A stretch of 64,000 nucleotides of DNA from Eutypa lata (Eukaryota > Ascomycota > Sordariomycetes > Xylariales > Diatrypaceae). This document shows, in pieces, positions 1 to 9,955 of this stretch. The stretch lies in contig JAKULF010000005.1 in assembly GCA_022661535.1 (NCBI GenBank), forward strand, positions 1,178,001 through 1,242,000. Reading direction: 5' to 3'. Each line of letters begins with the position of its first letter. Position 1 is the first letter of the stretch. Made by a program: the position numbers and the translations under genes. The notes under the pieces were generated by a model that saw nothing but the letters and a program-made list of their open reading frames with translations, searched no databases and was not told the DNA's origin.

Positions 1-246
1 GCTACACTAGTCACTGCATAGAAATCTTACACTTTATCTCCATATATATAGCCAATTTTGCGCCCGTACGTAGGTTTAGCCGACCTATAGCCGAGCCAAC
101 TAGTCAAAAGCTAAGTAGGTGGTCAAAGCTGCCACCACCTAGCTGCACCACCTAGCTGCACCACCCTAAAGAAATCCCTAGTTAGGTGGCCAAAGCTTTA
201 GGTCTGTAGGTCTGTAGCCTATAGGGCTGTAGGTCTGTAAGCCACC

Positions 247-372
247 TTCATACAGCTGCTACAGCCACCTACAGCTGCTACAGCCACCTACAGCTGCTAC
301 AGCCACCTACAGCTGCTACAGCCACCTACAGCTGCTACAGCCACCTACAGCTGCTACAGCCACCTACAGCTA
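247..372. repeat. 19-bp tandem repeat
   Basis: A 19-bp unit, CACCTACAGCTGCTACAGC, is repeated head to tail about six to seven times with almost no divergence, then decays into shortened copies. The unit contains the palindrome CAGCTG. Confidence 0.85.
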
Positions 373-1262
373 CAGCCACCTATATACAGCTGTAGGTCTG
401 TAGGCTAAAGTAATCTAGCTGTTGCAGCTCCCTATATACAGCTGTAGGTCAGCTGTAGGTCTGTAAGGCTTGTAGGTGGCTAGGAGGTCTGTAGGCTGTA
501 GGTCTGAAGGCTTTAGATCCGTACGTGGTCAAAGCTTAAAGCTGTAGGTCTGTAAGCCGTAGCCACCTAGCTGCTGCCACCTACAGCTGGAGCTACCTTA
601 AAGCTGCTACAGCCACCTTAAAGCTGCTATAGCCACTTATATACAGCTGTAGGTCTATAGCTTTATAGGTCCGGAAGGTGGCTGGTAAGTGGCTAGTAGG
701 TCTGTAAGCTGTAAATCTGTAGCCTTTAGGTCTGTAGGTGGTCAAAGCTTTAGGTGTAAGCTGTAGGGTAGGTCTGCAAGCTACTGCTGTTACCGTACAG
801 TTGCTACTGCCCGCGTCAGCTGTCACAGCCCCCGTCAGCTGTCACAGCCCCCGTCAGCTGTCACAGCCCCTATAACTGCTGCCACTGTACAGCTGTTATA
901 GCCACTTACACCTGTAGGTCTAAAAGCTGTAGGTTTATACGCTACAGGGTAGGTCTGAAAGCTGTAGGTCTATACGCTGCAGGGTAGGTTTGTAAGCCAC
1001 CTAGCTGCTGCCACCTACAGCTTTTAGACCTACAGCTGCTACAGTCACTTACAGCTGCTACAGCTACTTATATACAGCTGTAGGTCAGCTGTAGGGTAGG
1101 TTTGCAAGCTACCTAGCTGCTGCTACCGTACAGCTGCTACAGCCACCTACAGCTGTAAATTTGTAGGTTTGTAGGTTTAAAAGCTGTAGGTCTGTAGGCT
1201 GTAGGTCTGTAAGCTGTAGATCTAAAAGCTGTAGGGTAGGTCTGTAGGCTGTAGGTCTGAAA

Positions 1263-1434
1263 GCTGCAGGGTAGGTCTGTAGGTCTGTAAGTCTGTAAGC
1301 TGTAGGTCTGAAAGCTGTAGGGTAGGTCTGTAGGCTGTAGATCTAAAAGCTGCAGGGTAGGTCTGTAGGTCTGTAAGTCTGTAAGCTGTAGGTCTGAAAG
1401 CTGTAGGGTAGGTCTGTAGGCTGTAGATCTAAAA
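1263..1434. repeat. 86-bp tandem duplication
   Basis: Two adjacent 86-bp copies (1263-1348 and 1349-1434), both starting GCTGCAGGGTAGG, appear identical on reading. They are a higher-order unit assembled from the shorter words of the surrounding array, so this is a recent duplication inside an older satellite. Confidence 0.8.
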
Positions 1435-1490
1435 GCTGTAGGTTGTAGGTGGTCAAAGCTAAGTGGCCCATAAAACCTGAAGGATGCACC

Positions 1491-1944
1491 CAATCAAAGT
1501 GCTGAATCTTTTTTAGGACCAATCAAATCCCTAGCGCCATTTTAGCTCCGAACTAAGGGCCACTAGTTGAATTCTGGCCCATTTAAATCCCTTATCAGCC
1601 CGAATTCGACCAATCCGCGAAGGATATTCTTATCAATATCCGCTATTCGTGCCAACCCTGATTTTACTCCGAATTTTACGGTTAATTTTCGAGGAACTCA
1701 GAATAAAAATGTCCTTCGGACATGATAATTAACGTCAATATGGCTTCATTATTGATTAACGTCAATATTCAAAAAGTCAATATTGGTTAATGGATGACCA
1801 ATATCGTTGATCAACGGGTTGATTGCGTTAAGTTGATTTCAACCCTGGCTAATGGACAGTGGTTGGCCCGTAGCTCGAACCCGTGACTAATCCTTGGCGC
1901 TGATAGGCATAATTCCCCTTCCTGTGCCTCTGTTCTGCTCGCTC
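1491..1944. other. gene-free AT-rich spacer
   Basis: No coding frame supported. It holds several copies of words such as ATTAACGTCAATAT and AATATTGGTTAAT, and short palindromes (TGTCCTTCGGACA; GGATATT..AATATCC). This is compatible with a decayed, possibly mutated repeat, but no transposon ends or transposase could be recognised. Confidence 0.5.
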
Positions 1945-3212
1945 TCACTCAACCGCACCGGAAGTGTCGTGCACCAAACCACGTACAATACCCTCCATGG
2001 CGGCAAACGAGAATTCTGCCAATGTCTCTTCCCAAATTTGCTCTTTAAGAGCCTCACCTTCGGTTGTGTAGATAATCGGTGCCATTCTATATAGGTGGCT
2101 GGGGATCAGTCCTGGGCGTTACCACTGTAGCGGCAAGTTAAGGGAAAAAAGACAGAAGCAAAAGAAAAACAGAAAGAAAAAGAAAGGAAAAGAAGAAGAA
2201 AAGGAAAAAGAAAAGGAAAAAGAAAAAAAAAAAGGGGGGAAAGCAAATAATAAAAAGCAAAACAAGAAGAAAAGGAAAACACTCACGGTTTGATGCGCTG
2301 TTCAGAAAGATATTGTCCATGTGTCTCTACGCCGTGGTTGACGGCAGCGTCCGTGATGAGACGAGCGGCCACCGCGGACGTGGATCCCACCCTCCTCCTT
2401 ATCGGCTCAGCGATCTTTCCCATCAGAGTATCCTTCGATTCACGGCTTATGTTCGAGTCATGCACCATACCCGGAGTTGCCATGTTGATCACGGCCATGG
2501 ATGAAGGAACGATATCGGCCAGCTTGGCGACGAAGAACTGACCGAGGAGCTTGCTTAGGAATTGGCGGTCGGCGGCGCTCCAGTTCTTGCCAGGTGTATC
2601 GAGGGAGGGGAGCAGCGGCTTATTGGTTCTCTCACTGAATTTGGTCCACGCGGCACCATCTGAGGATGTGATGGTGATGCGGGCAGGCAGGCTTTTCTGT
2701 TTATTCTTGATGACGTCCAGGAGCAAAACCAACAGGAAAGCCGATGATAGGTAGTTCACCTGCACGCACTCATCATGGCCGGTGTGCGGATTTATGGTCT
2801 GTTTCATCGGGAGAGAGCCTGCATTGAGGATGACGATGTCTATTCTCTCGAGGGTCTTTGCACGGTCTGCGAAGGCCCGAACCGAGTCGTAAGACAGGTG
2901 ATCCAGCTCCCAGACCTCGAGGCTCCCTTCTTTGAGACTCCTGCCCTTCGACAGCTCAGTGGCAGCGGCTTGGCCCCTAGCCTGGCTTCGGACCGCGAGA
3001 ATAAGCTTGCTTATCCCCAGGTCGAGCAGCTGGCGACTACATTCGAGACCAACTCCGCAGTTCGACCCGGTAACAATCGCCGTCTTGCCCTCGAGACTCA
3101 CGTTTTTCACTTCGCGGGGAGTGAAAAAGAGTTGGCGATGCAAGTACGAGAGTATACTCCCCTCTTTCGCGGGGGAGATGTCAAAATCTTGGGCCATATT
3201 GGTGAGAGACAA
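1945..3212 (-). CDS. short-chain dehydrogenase/reductase-like protein, catalytic Tyr missing
   Basis: Two exons (3212-2287, 2086-1945) give 355 aa. The N-terminal Rossmann fold shows the cofactor loop TGSNCGVG (residues 48-55), the NAG motif (130-132) and a catalytic-type Ser in ITSS (about 183). The YxxxK pair is incomplete: Lys221 is present, but the Tyr position is Gln217 (RQFLSK, where family members have RYxxSK). The second exon was found by eye. A GTGAGT donor overlaps the apparent stop after QRIKP, and a TATATAG acceptor leads to MAPIIY and a WEETLAEFSF tail typical of this fungal SDR subgroup. The fold is well supported. Whether it is a working oxidoreductase is doubtful; it may be a cofactor-binding pseudo-enzyme. 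Confidence 0.85.
2087..2286 (-). other. polypyrimidine intron of the SDR gene
   Basis: A 200-bp intron. On the coding strand about 130 bases (2145-2280) are almost pure C/T, with long T and CTTTT runs. Splicing across it restores the SDR C-terminus in frame (CC|GTGAGT ... TATATAG|A). Confidence 0.75.
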
Positions 3213-4045
3213 GAGACGTGGGGCGAAGAAAATGATGCTGGAAGAGGCAAGAGTTGCACTCAGCTAGACAACTTTTGAAAAAATTCGATCAATTGTTTAT
3301 TGGCCCTACCGATCTATTGCTGAGGTGCCTTTTGGCTACCAATGCCGTTGGTACACCATACTGTATTATAGCTCCACGCAGTCTTCTGAAGTAAGGCTCT
3401 ATGCATAATTGAGTAAAAGATGTTGGTTCGGTCTTACAGGGATCTTAGCTGTTATTACGCTAATGCTTGCTGCTGCATGTTCCGTTGTCACATCTCAATG
3501 TTACATGCAGTATGCGTGCAACAAAACTGATATTCGCAGTACTTAACGGTACATACATGATATTGTGCCATGGTTCCTAATGGGTAGTATGGAACCAACG
3601 GCCTGGGTAGATCTTGGTCTTCCCACCCATACAAAATTCATTCCACTCATTGACTGTAACTATACACTCATTGACTATGACTATATGTAAGCAGTGTAAA
3701 CCAGCAAGTACTCAAGTAAGTACCCAGAGTAAGCGATTGGAGTCAAATATAGTATGAACTTAGAGACGTCGCTCACATGTAGATGAGTCGCGTGTATGCC
3801 GCAAAGTTGAGTGGGTTTCTTTATATGTATTGTAAAGGGTTATACCAAAGTATAATGGATTTTGACTGATTAATGTACCAGAACTGGCGACTATTGGTGA
3901 GTGACTATGTAAGTAAAAGCAGCTAGAAATAGAGCAATCATGTCTCTATATTTGGCCATGCAGCGTTGAGTCACAATCATGTCTAGCCTCCTGTCTAGCC
4001 TCCTAAATAGCATGGTTCAAGCCTGAGGCTCTTATTCCTGCATGC
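3213..4045. other. intergenic, no gene seen
   Basis: AT-rich spacer between the promoter side of the SDR gene and the 3' end of the FAD oxidase. Small tandem duplications occur (CTCATTGACT near 3647 and 3668; GTCTAGCCTCCT near 3979). No coding frame or RNA gene supported. Confidence 0.5.
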
Positions 4046-5838
4046 CTATTCTCGGGGTAGCTTGAAAGCTCCAGCAAGCAGCCTGTCAAACACTTCTTTT
4101 GGGTCATACTGCTTTTGCACTTGCCGCATCTTGCGTACGTTCTTGGGGCCGTAGCTCGCCATTACAGGCTGTCTCTCATTGGCATCGTTCATGAAGATAT
4201 ACCGCATGTGACTGCCCTGTTCCTTGGCGGCGGATTCAATCTCTGCATACATAGACTCCCCGGCGATGCGCATAGCTTCATCGTCTTCAGCGTTCCACCA
4301 TAAGAGATCTATGTGGAACCATGATTGCGGAACCGCTTCCAATCCCAGCGAATTGCCACCAGAGCGCTGGCCGGCCTCAACTAGGTTGGGAGATATGGGC
4401 TGCCAGCTGAAAAGAGCCGTTCCTGCTGTCGTTGATCGTATAGTGTTCATGTGAGGGGAGTTTCGCATCACGCCCTTTATGACGGCAGTCAGCTCCTTGA
4501 TTGGCTTGACTGTCATGGCTAAAAACCGAATCCTGCAAACCTAAGTCAGCACCTAGATACGACGCGACTATGAGGATGCTGGGAACAAGGCTAACCGAGG
4601 CAAAGCGGCAGTAGGGAACTCGCCCATGACTTCGGTCAACGTTCTGATACCGGTTGTATCCATGAGAGAATCAAATTTATCGAAGAGAGAAAATGCGGCT
4701 GGTTTCTCGATAGGCTTGAGGTAGACCAAAGTTAGGACAATCCCAAGAGTTGTTTCGTTGGTGGCGGCGAGGTTGATGTTGACAGAGGCATATGGGTCTC
4801 GCTCTGCGGAAGCCTCATACTCAAGCATGGTGTCTAGGAAATCATCTATTTTGTCCCATCCGATTATTCTAGTGCCTCCCCAGACTTGATGGATAGGATA
4901 CGTCTTGAGGGTGAACGCTGTAACGATACCTAAAGTTGCATGACGTTAGGAAAAAACCGGAATCCAGAAGTAGGGTGGGTTAACCGAACCGAAGTTGTTG
5001 CTACCACCCTTTAGGGCCCAGAAAAGGTCAGAGTTAGAATTCTCATTAGCATTTACAGCTGACCCATCAGCGAGGATCACCTAGGGTTGTGAATATTAGA
5101 GAATGGCCATGGTGAATATATCTGAATGTGGGAACAGGCGCACCTCGAAATTAATCACGTTATCACAAGCCAGTCCATAGCTTTCTGACAAATAGGAGAG
5201 TCCACCTGGAGGATGATCAGCCTTCTCGAATCTCATAAGGAGGGAAGTTCATCAGGAAACACTTGCATCCTAGTAACAGACCCCCAACACCAACATCGAG
5301 CACACGGCCTCCGACAACAGTAGCTTCATACTGGTCAAGATAGTGGTAGACGTATTCCCATCTGAGTCCCGTGCCCACGACGACTTGGCTTGTCTCAGCG
5401 TTGTATTTAATTTGAGTAAAACTGGACATGTCAATCATGACCCCATTGTCGATATTAGAAGCACCGGCGACTGGCATGTGGCCACCAGATCGAACAGAAA
5501 ACTGGGCGTCCTCTTCGACCAGTATAGAGATGGCTATCTGCAAATCATCCACAGTACGCGGCACAAAAATGCATGTTGGTTTCAACCATGTGGCGTGGGA
5601 CCTATGACATACCTTGGGTTAAATTAACATCTTTAGAGGGTCGCAATGCTACCGTAACGTACCACGAGGCCTGGATCAAATTTGTGTACAGTTCATTTTG
5701 AGGTGTAAATGTTTCATTATTGGAGAGGGAATGACCTAAACGCACACAGGCACCGGCCACTGGCATGAAAGACTGATTCAACATCAGGCCTGGGTCCATG
5801 GACAAAATACCCTCAACTGGAATTTGAACCTGAGCCAT
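4046..5838 (-). CDS. FAD-linked oxidase (berberine bridge enzyme-like)
   Basis: Six exons, 494 aa: 5838-5663, 5601-5267, 5205-5144, 5080-4990, 4929-4596, 4532-4046, with introns of 60-63 bp. The PP-loop FAD domain reads PTCIFVPRT, then RSGGH with His100 as the expected covalent flavin attachment site, VGVGGLLLG, and LADG...[12 protein letters not shown]; the BBE C-terminus ends in a [17 protein letters not shown] motif. The second covalent Cys found in bicovalent family members is not seen, so attachment is probably single. The start is ATG at 5838 in a good fungal context (ATCAACAATGGC). No clear signal peptide is seen, unlike many secreted relatives. Intron 2 needs a GC-AG junction (GCAAGT donor at 5266). 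The substrate cannot be told from sequence. Confidence 0.88.
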
Positions 5839-7333
5839 TGTTGATTTAAGGGAACCTTGAAAGGCAAGCAGGGCATTGGAAAACTGAGGTGGCTGTTTTC
5901 GACAGGGTGCGGGTAGGCCACGACAGCTGAAAATATAAGGATTGCGCGAATAGGCACCCCTGGTCTGTATCCCTTGGAGGAAGAGGAAGAGTAGTGACTT
6001 TATTACGGATCGCGCAATATAATACGACCCAAAGATCTCCCACATATAGCCGGAAGTCTAGTCGATCATTTGGTACGTTTCGATTAGATCCGCCTTTCTT
6101 AGATTCTTCGTGCAGTGTTTTTCATACCGTCATAAATATATATCAGACGCCACTCTCCCAAGCCTACATAGGTGGATGAACCGGCCCATATGGGAAATAC
6201 ATGCGATTAGCCTGTAATAAGGTAGTAACGAAGGGAAACCGACATGGCTCTAGTCTTGGCCAATCTATGAAGTATATGCAAGTTGGCAAAACCAAGCCTA
6301 ATAACACTGGGGGTTTCAATTACCAACTGCATATAAGCTTCTACTCTCCATCTGTTGCTGATATCTATTGGTCATCTGGACCTTTCAGCCATTTCATTCG
6401 TAGCTATCCCAAGGGGCTATTTAGGGTGGGGTAGACAGGGTACTTATCTATCACCTTGACCACTAGACCCAACACCAAGTTGTCACCCACTGTGTTATAA
6501 CTCCAAGCGCCCCTCAACCAACCAACTGACGCTGGTTATCATATACGAATCTAAGATGTACTAAGATATACTTCATCCTAGGGGTAATAGGCGAGAAGGC
6601 TACTAGCTATCCATAGCAAATAATGCGGAATAAGCTACTCCTTAAACAGGTACAAACTCTACAAACATCAGAATTGCTGACCCCTTAATCTAACAAACCT
6701 TACCTTTGTCCCCCCTGTTTCAGGGCTATAGCTGGAGAATAAGACTGCATTGAAGCCTTGCGACTCGAATAGATCCCTTCAACCTATGAGAGTAGTGAAG
6801 CCTCTTTGTAAAGCTATATACTTCTTGATTGAGGCGCTCATGTCAATATCCAGGACCCGACCTCCAGGTAATCTATACCCGCAAACCTCAAGATTAGACC
6901 TGAGGATGCCAGCAACCTAAGGAAGGGAGAATGCACTGGGTTTAGTATAGCTACAGATGTTGTATGACCTACTCGGTGTTTAGTGTAATATACTCATTGA
7001 TTGATGCTCTGATGCGTCCCGCTCCATTTCTGCCTTTCCTGTCTATCCCTTTTATTTTCCTAGTTCACTCTCCCGTATTGTATTGCAACCTCTCTTTATC
7101 ATGCCTCTTATGCGGACTAGAGATATTCCTTACCAAAGAAAACCCATATGCTTTCTCTCGCAGAGATGCTTTCAATAAATGGTCAGTTAGAGATGCCCTC
7201 TATTTCCCCATAGGGCTCTCCAAGACCATAAGACTATAAACTCAGTATTCCATGATAGCTTTGGCAATACTGTGCTCTTGGTTGGTTAGGCAGTGCCTAG
7301 ACGTGATGGCAAGATGCCTTTGAGATACAGGCA
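5839..7333. other. intergenic, possible decayed coding remnant
   Basis: No intact gene. On the minus strand around 6930-6750 there is a short protein-like stretch preceded by an acceptor-like CTTAG (VAGILRSNLEVCGYR, then GGRVLDIDMS) that soon meets stops. It could be a decayed exon, but I do not recognise its family. The rest is AT-rich. Confidence 0.35.
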
Positions 7334-9003
7334 TCAGTATGCCGGATTTTGGCCATGCCATTGGTTACCTTGATAGTCCTGACTCTGTTGGTGGCTCTGG
7401 GATTGGTGGTACTGATCCGACGGAGGATAACTCTGATGAGGCGGTTGATACTGGTCAGGTCGATACTCTTGATGCGGCTGGTGCTGGTCTTGCTGGTATC
7501 CGTACTGCGGAGAAGGCATAAACTGATTGCTATCTCCGAGCGGCGCGCTGGGCTTCGGCGCTCCCAGGCTCACCCCCTCGTTCCCAATGTCATCCGGCAC
7601 GGTGATCTTCACCTTGGGCAAGTACCTCTGGACCTTCTGCTCGACCATGTTCTGCACGAAAACCCAGCTCTCGCGCTCGAACTTGCGGTGGCCCCCATTC
7701 ACGACGCCCAGGATGCTCTCGCGCAGCATCTCCTGCACCTTTTGCACGAGGCCGCGGATCTTGCCGACCAGCTTGGTCTTGATATCATCCCGGAACCCGC
7801 GGTCTGCCTGGGATCCGGCGGCGTCGCGCTCGAGCTGCGAGTCGAAGGGGTTGCCGCCGAGGATCTTCTCAAGAGGACCCTGCAGTTGGTCGGGCAGCAG
7901 CTCGAATAGCTGCTTCTCGATACCGCCTAGCTCCTTGCGGAACTCCAGCCGAACTTCCCTGTGGACTCTAGCTAGACCCGTACTCAGCTTTTCGCTGATG
8001 ACCTTGGAGAAGCCGCCACCGCCACTGCCCCCTTCTCCCTCGCCGCCATCGCGATCGCGGTCATCGAGGCCTCTCGAAGACTCCTCGCCTCGATCCTTCT
8101 TATGTCCGAACAGGCCGCCGAGCCCCTTCACTAGATCCTTGACGTGGTCCTCGATCTCGCCCTTGGCACCGTCGCCGAGGTCGCGGGTGCTCGTGTTGCC
8201 GCGGAGCCAGCGTTTGATGTGGCTCAGCGCAATCTTTTTTTTTTGTGAAAAAAACAAGTTAGCATCTAAATTTTTCATCATATCCTGTAAAAGATTCTAT
8301 AGCTAGTAGAACGAGAAAAGATATTAACTTTTTTTTTTATGGTACTTACACCGGTAAACCGCTCGGCGATGGGTGCGTGCTGCTCGCGCAGCTTCGCGCC
8401 GACCTTGTCCTTGATCTCGGGACTGATACGACGCGCCGTGTCCTCGGGACTGCGCGCTACATCCTTCACGTTGCTGCTGAGCACCCCGAGAAGACCGTCA
8501 AGCTCGAACTTCTGGCCGCCTGGTCCTTGGTTGCTGTTGTTGTTATCTAGATGGTCTTGGACGGCATTGACGGCGGCGGAGAGAAACCCCCGGACTCGCT
8601 GGGAGGAGTCGGAGTGGTCCTCTCCAAGGGACCGGGTGTCACCAGAACCAGCTCGGCCTTCAGTCAGGCTGAAAATGTCGCGCAGGTCGTCGCCTGTCTC
8701 ATCGGCAATCTTGCTGAAGCTGCCTGTGAGGTTGGCGATCTCGTTGGCGAAAGGTAGAGACTGGCCGCCGTAAGCATTGGGGATGGCGTCATCCAGGCTC
8801 CTTGACGCCCCCGGAGAGGTAGCCCCATCACGATTGAAAAGGGATCGGAAGGCCTCGATAACTCGTGCCTCCAAGACATCGATGGTCTTCTGCTGGAAAA
8901 CCTCCAGCTCTGTGGTAATGCGGGGTTGGATCTGCGGGGCAAGTGAGTCGACGTATTCGTCAACCTTCTTCATCAGCACCTCGGGGATCCCGTGGGAAGA
9001 CAT
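7334..9003 (-). CDS. conserved-looking fungal protein of unknown function (helical, Q/Y/P-rich tail)
   Basis: Two exons (9003-8350, 8233-7334) encode 517 aa. The N-terminal half is charged and helix-prone (start MSSHGIPEVLMKKVDEYVDS), with repeated amphipathic segments. A middle linker rich in Asp, Arg and Gly (about 270-300) is followed by a second helical block (SKVISEKLSTGLARVHREV). The last 80 residues are low-complexity Gln, Tyr, Pro and His. No signal peptide or membrane segment is seen. I do not recognise a named domain; the helical blocks suggest a lipid- or membrane-surface-associated or scaffold-like protein, but that is inference. The start is the first Met and is followed by no competing Met until mid-helix. 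The single intron (8234-8349) is homologous to an intron in the gene at 45438-46551. Confidence 0.8.
8234..8349 (-). mobile_element. introner-like intron, copy 1
   Basis: A 116-bp phase-0 intron beginning GTAAGTAC, with branch point GCTAACTT and, unusually, a poly-A run before the AAG acceptor. Along its length it matches the 106-bp intron at 46132-46237: shared blocks on the coding strand are GTAAGTAC, AGTTAATATC, TTTCTCGTTCT, ATAGAA, CTAACTTGTTTT and TCAC in the same order and spacing. Near-terminal inverted repeats (AAAAGTTA / TAACTTGTTTT) would pair the 5' end with the branch-point region. Confidence 0.8.
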
Positions 9004-9955
9004 GGCTGCGGTTTTTTAAAATGATCAATAAATAGAACGAAAAAAAGTAAGCTAGTACGGAAGGAGTTTATGATTGAAGTGAAAACGGAAGTTTATTGTA
9101 TCGGGCTGTTTTGGGTGCTCTTTTTGGGGGATGGTGGGCGCGCGGGGGGGCCTGGAAGGGGGTGTCAAATAAAAATCAAACAAAAATGTTAATATGTATA
9201 TATCACGCCGTATAGATCGAGAGCAAGTGGCAACCTGGAATCAAGTTCATGCCAATGATAGGACCTCTGGAATGTAATCCGTTTATTTTTCTACTTCATA
9301 TTATTACGTACACCCCTAGGTGCGGACATCATCATTGGATGTAAAATTTGACAAATAAGATCACATTCTGTCATCATCATAATAAAGCAAAGCTGTTTTG
9401 TTTTATTTAACTGCTAAGCCCATGCTGTGCCCATAATCTATTTTTGCGTATTATGCACTATCTACCTCTAGCTACGTAGTAATTGTCCCTATAAGTTAGC
9501 CGACGTGACCAATCATAACCATCATACAAGGCTTAGTCTTGACCCGGGACACTAGCGCCCCCGAAGCTCCGTGGGGCGCCTTGGCTGAATATCCCGAAGC
9601 GTGATGCCCGAGGCCGATTTTTCGGCCCCGATCCGACATCGGAATCCTATTCAAGTACCAAATAGGGAAAGCGTTGGCTAGGATTCAGCATTGGCGATGG
9701 CGCGAATCACGATGCTCAGCTGAAAGTTAGGGGGCTCCCTTTTGGTCTTATTATAATAAGTATAAGCCCCGGTTTTGCCAGCCAGGCACCCACGACATCG
9801 ATCTCTGTCTTGTTTAGCTCCGGCTGTCCGAGCACTCTGTTCTCTTATAACGGCTCGCCGTCTTCGTTATAATACCTTCGTGTTTCCTCGTGAATTCCAG
9901 TTCACATGTTCTTCTCTTCTACAGTTATTCCAGCGGCCAAAACGCACACTTCAAG
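9004..9955. promoter_or_regulatory. divergent promoter region, hypothetical gene / AMID gene
   Basis: The spacer between two divergently transcribed genes. The 5' part is AT-rich; 9530-9640 is GC-rich with a GGCCGA-TTTT-TCGGCC inverted repeat (9612-9627) and CCGA/TCGG half sites of the sort bound by zinc-cluster regulators. A perfect 14-bp palindrome CTTATTATAATAAG (9747-9760) overlaps a TATA-like element followed by TATAAGCC and a CT-rich leader ahead of the ATG at 9956. Binding factors are unknown. Confidence 0.45.

Larger units (their letters stand above)
1..1490. repeat. degenerate minisatellite array
   Basis: The block is built from permutations of a few short words: GTAGGTCTGTAGGCTGTAG-like units, their reverse complement, and GGTGGTCAAAGC, which recurs near 118, 523, 735 and 1446. 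Within it are several copies of a 19-bp unit (about 247-372), three copies of another 19-bp unit (about 812-868) and a larger 86-bp unit in tandem (1263-1434). Open frames here are only repeat translations (YRPT/LQPT strings) with no gene-like composition. It could be subtelomeric or simply an expanded local satellite; no telomeric TTAGGG array is present. Confidence 0.85.

Noticed and set aside
1..1490. Telomere or CRISPR array
   Set aside because: There is no TTAGGG array, and the repeats have no unique spacers; eukaryotic context.
1137..1493. 118-codon frame in the minisatellite
   Set aside because: It is a translation of the tandem repeat (YRPT/LQPT strings) with no independent sign of coding.
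5602..6045. Longer N-terminus for the FAD oxidase (open frame from 6045)
   Set aside because: The upstream Met lacks a start context and gives an implausible leader. ATG 5838 has a good context and the splice-corrected frame from it closes exactly.
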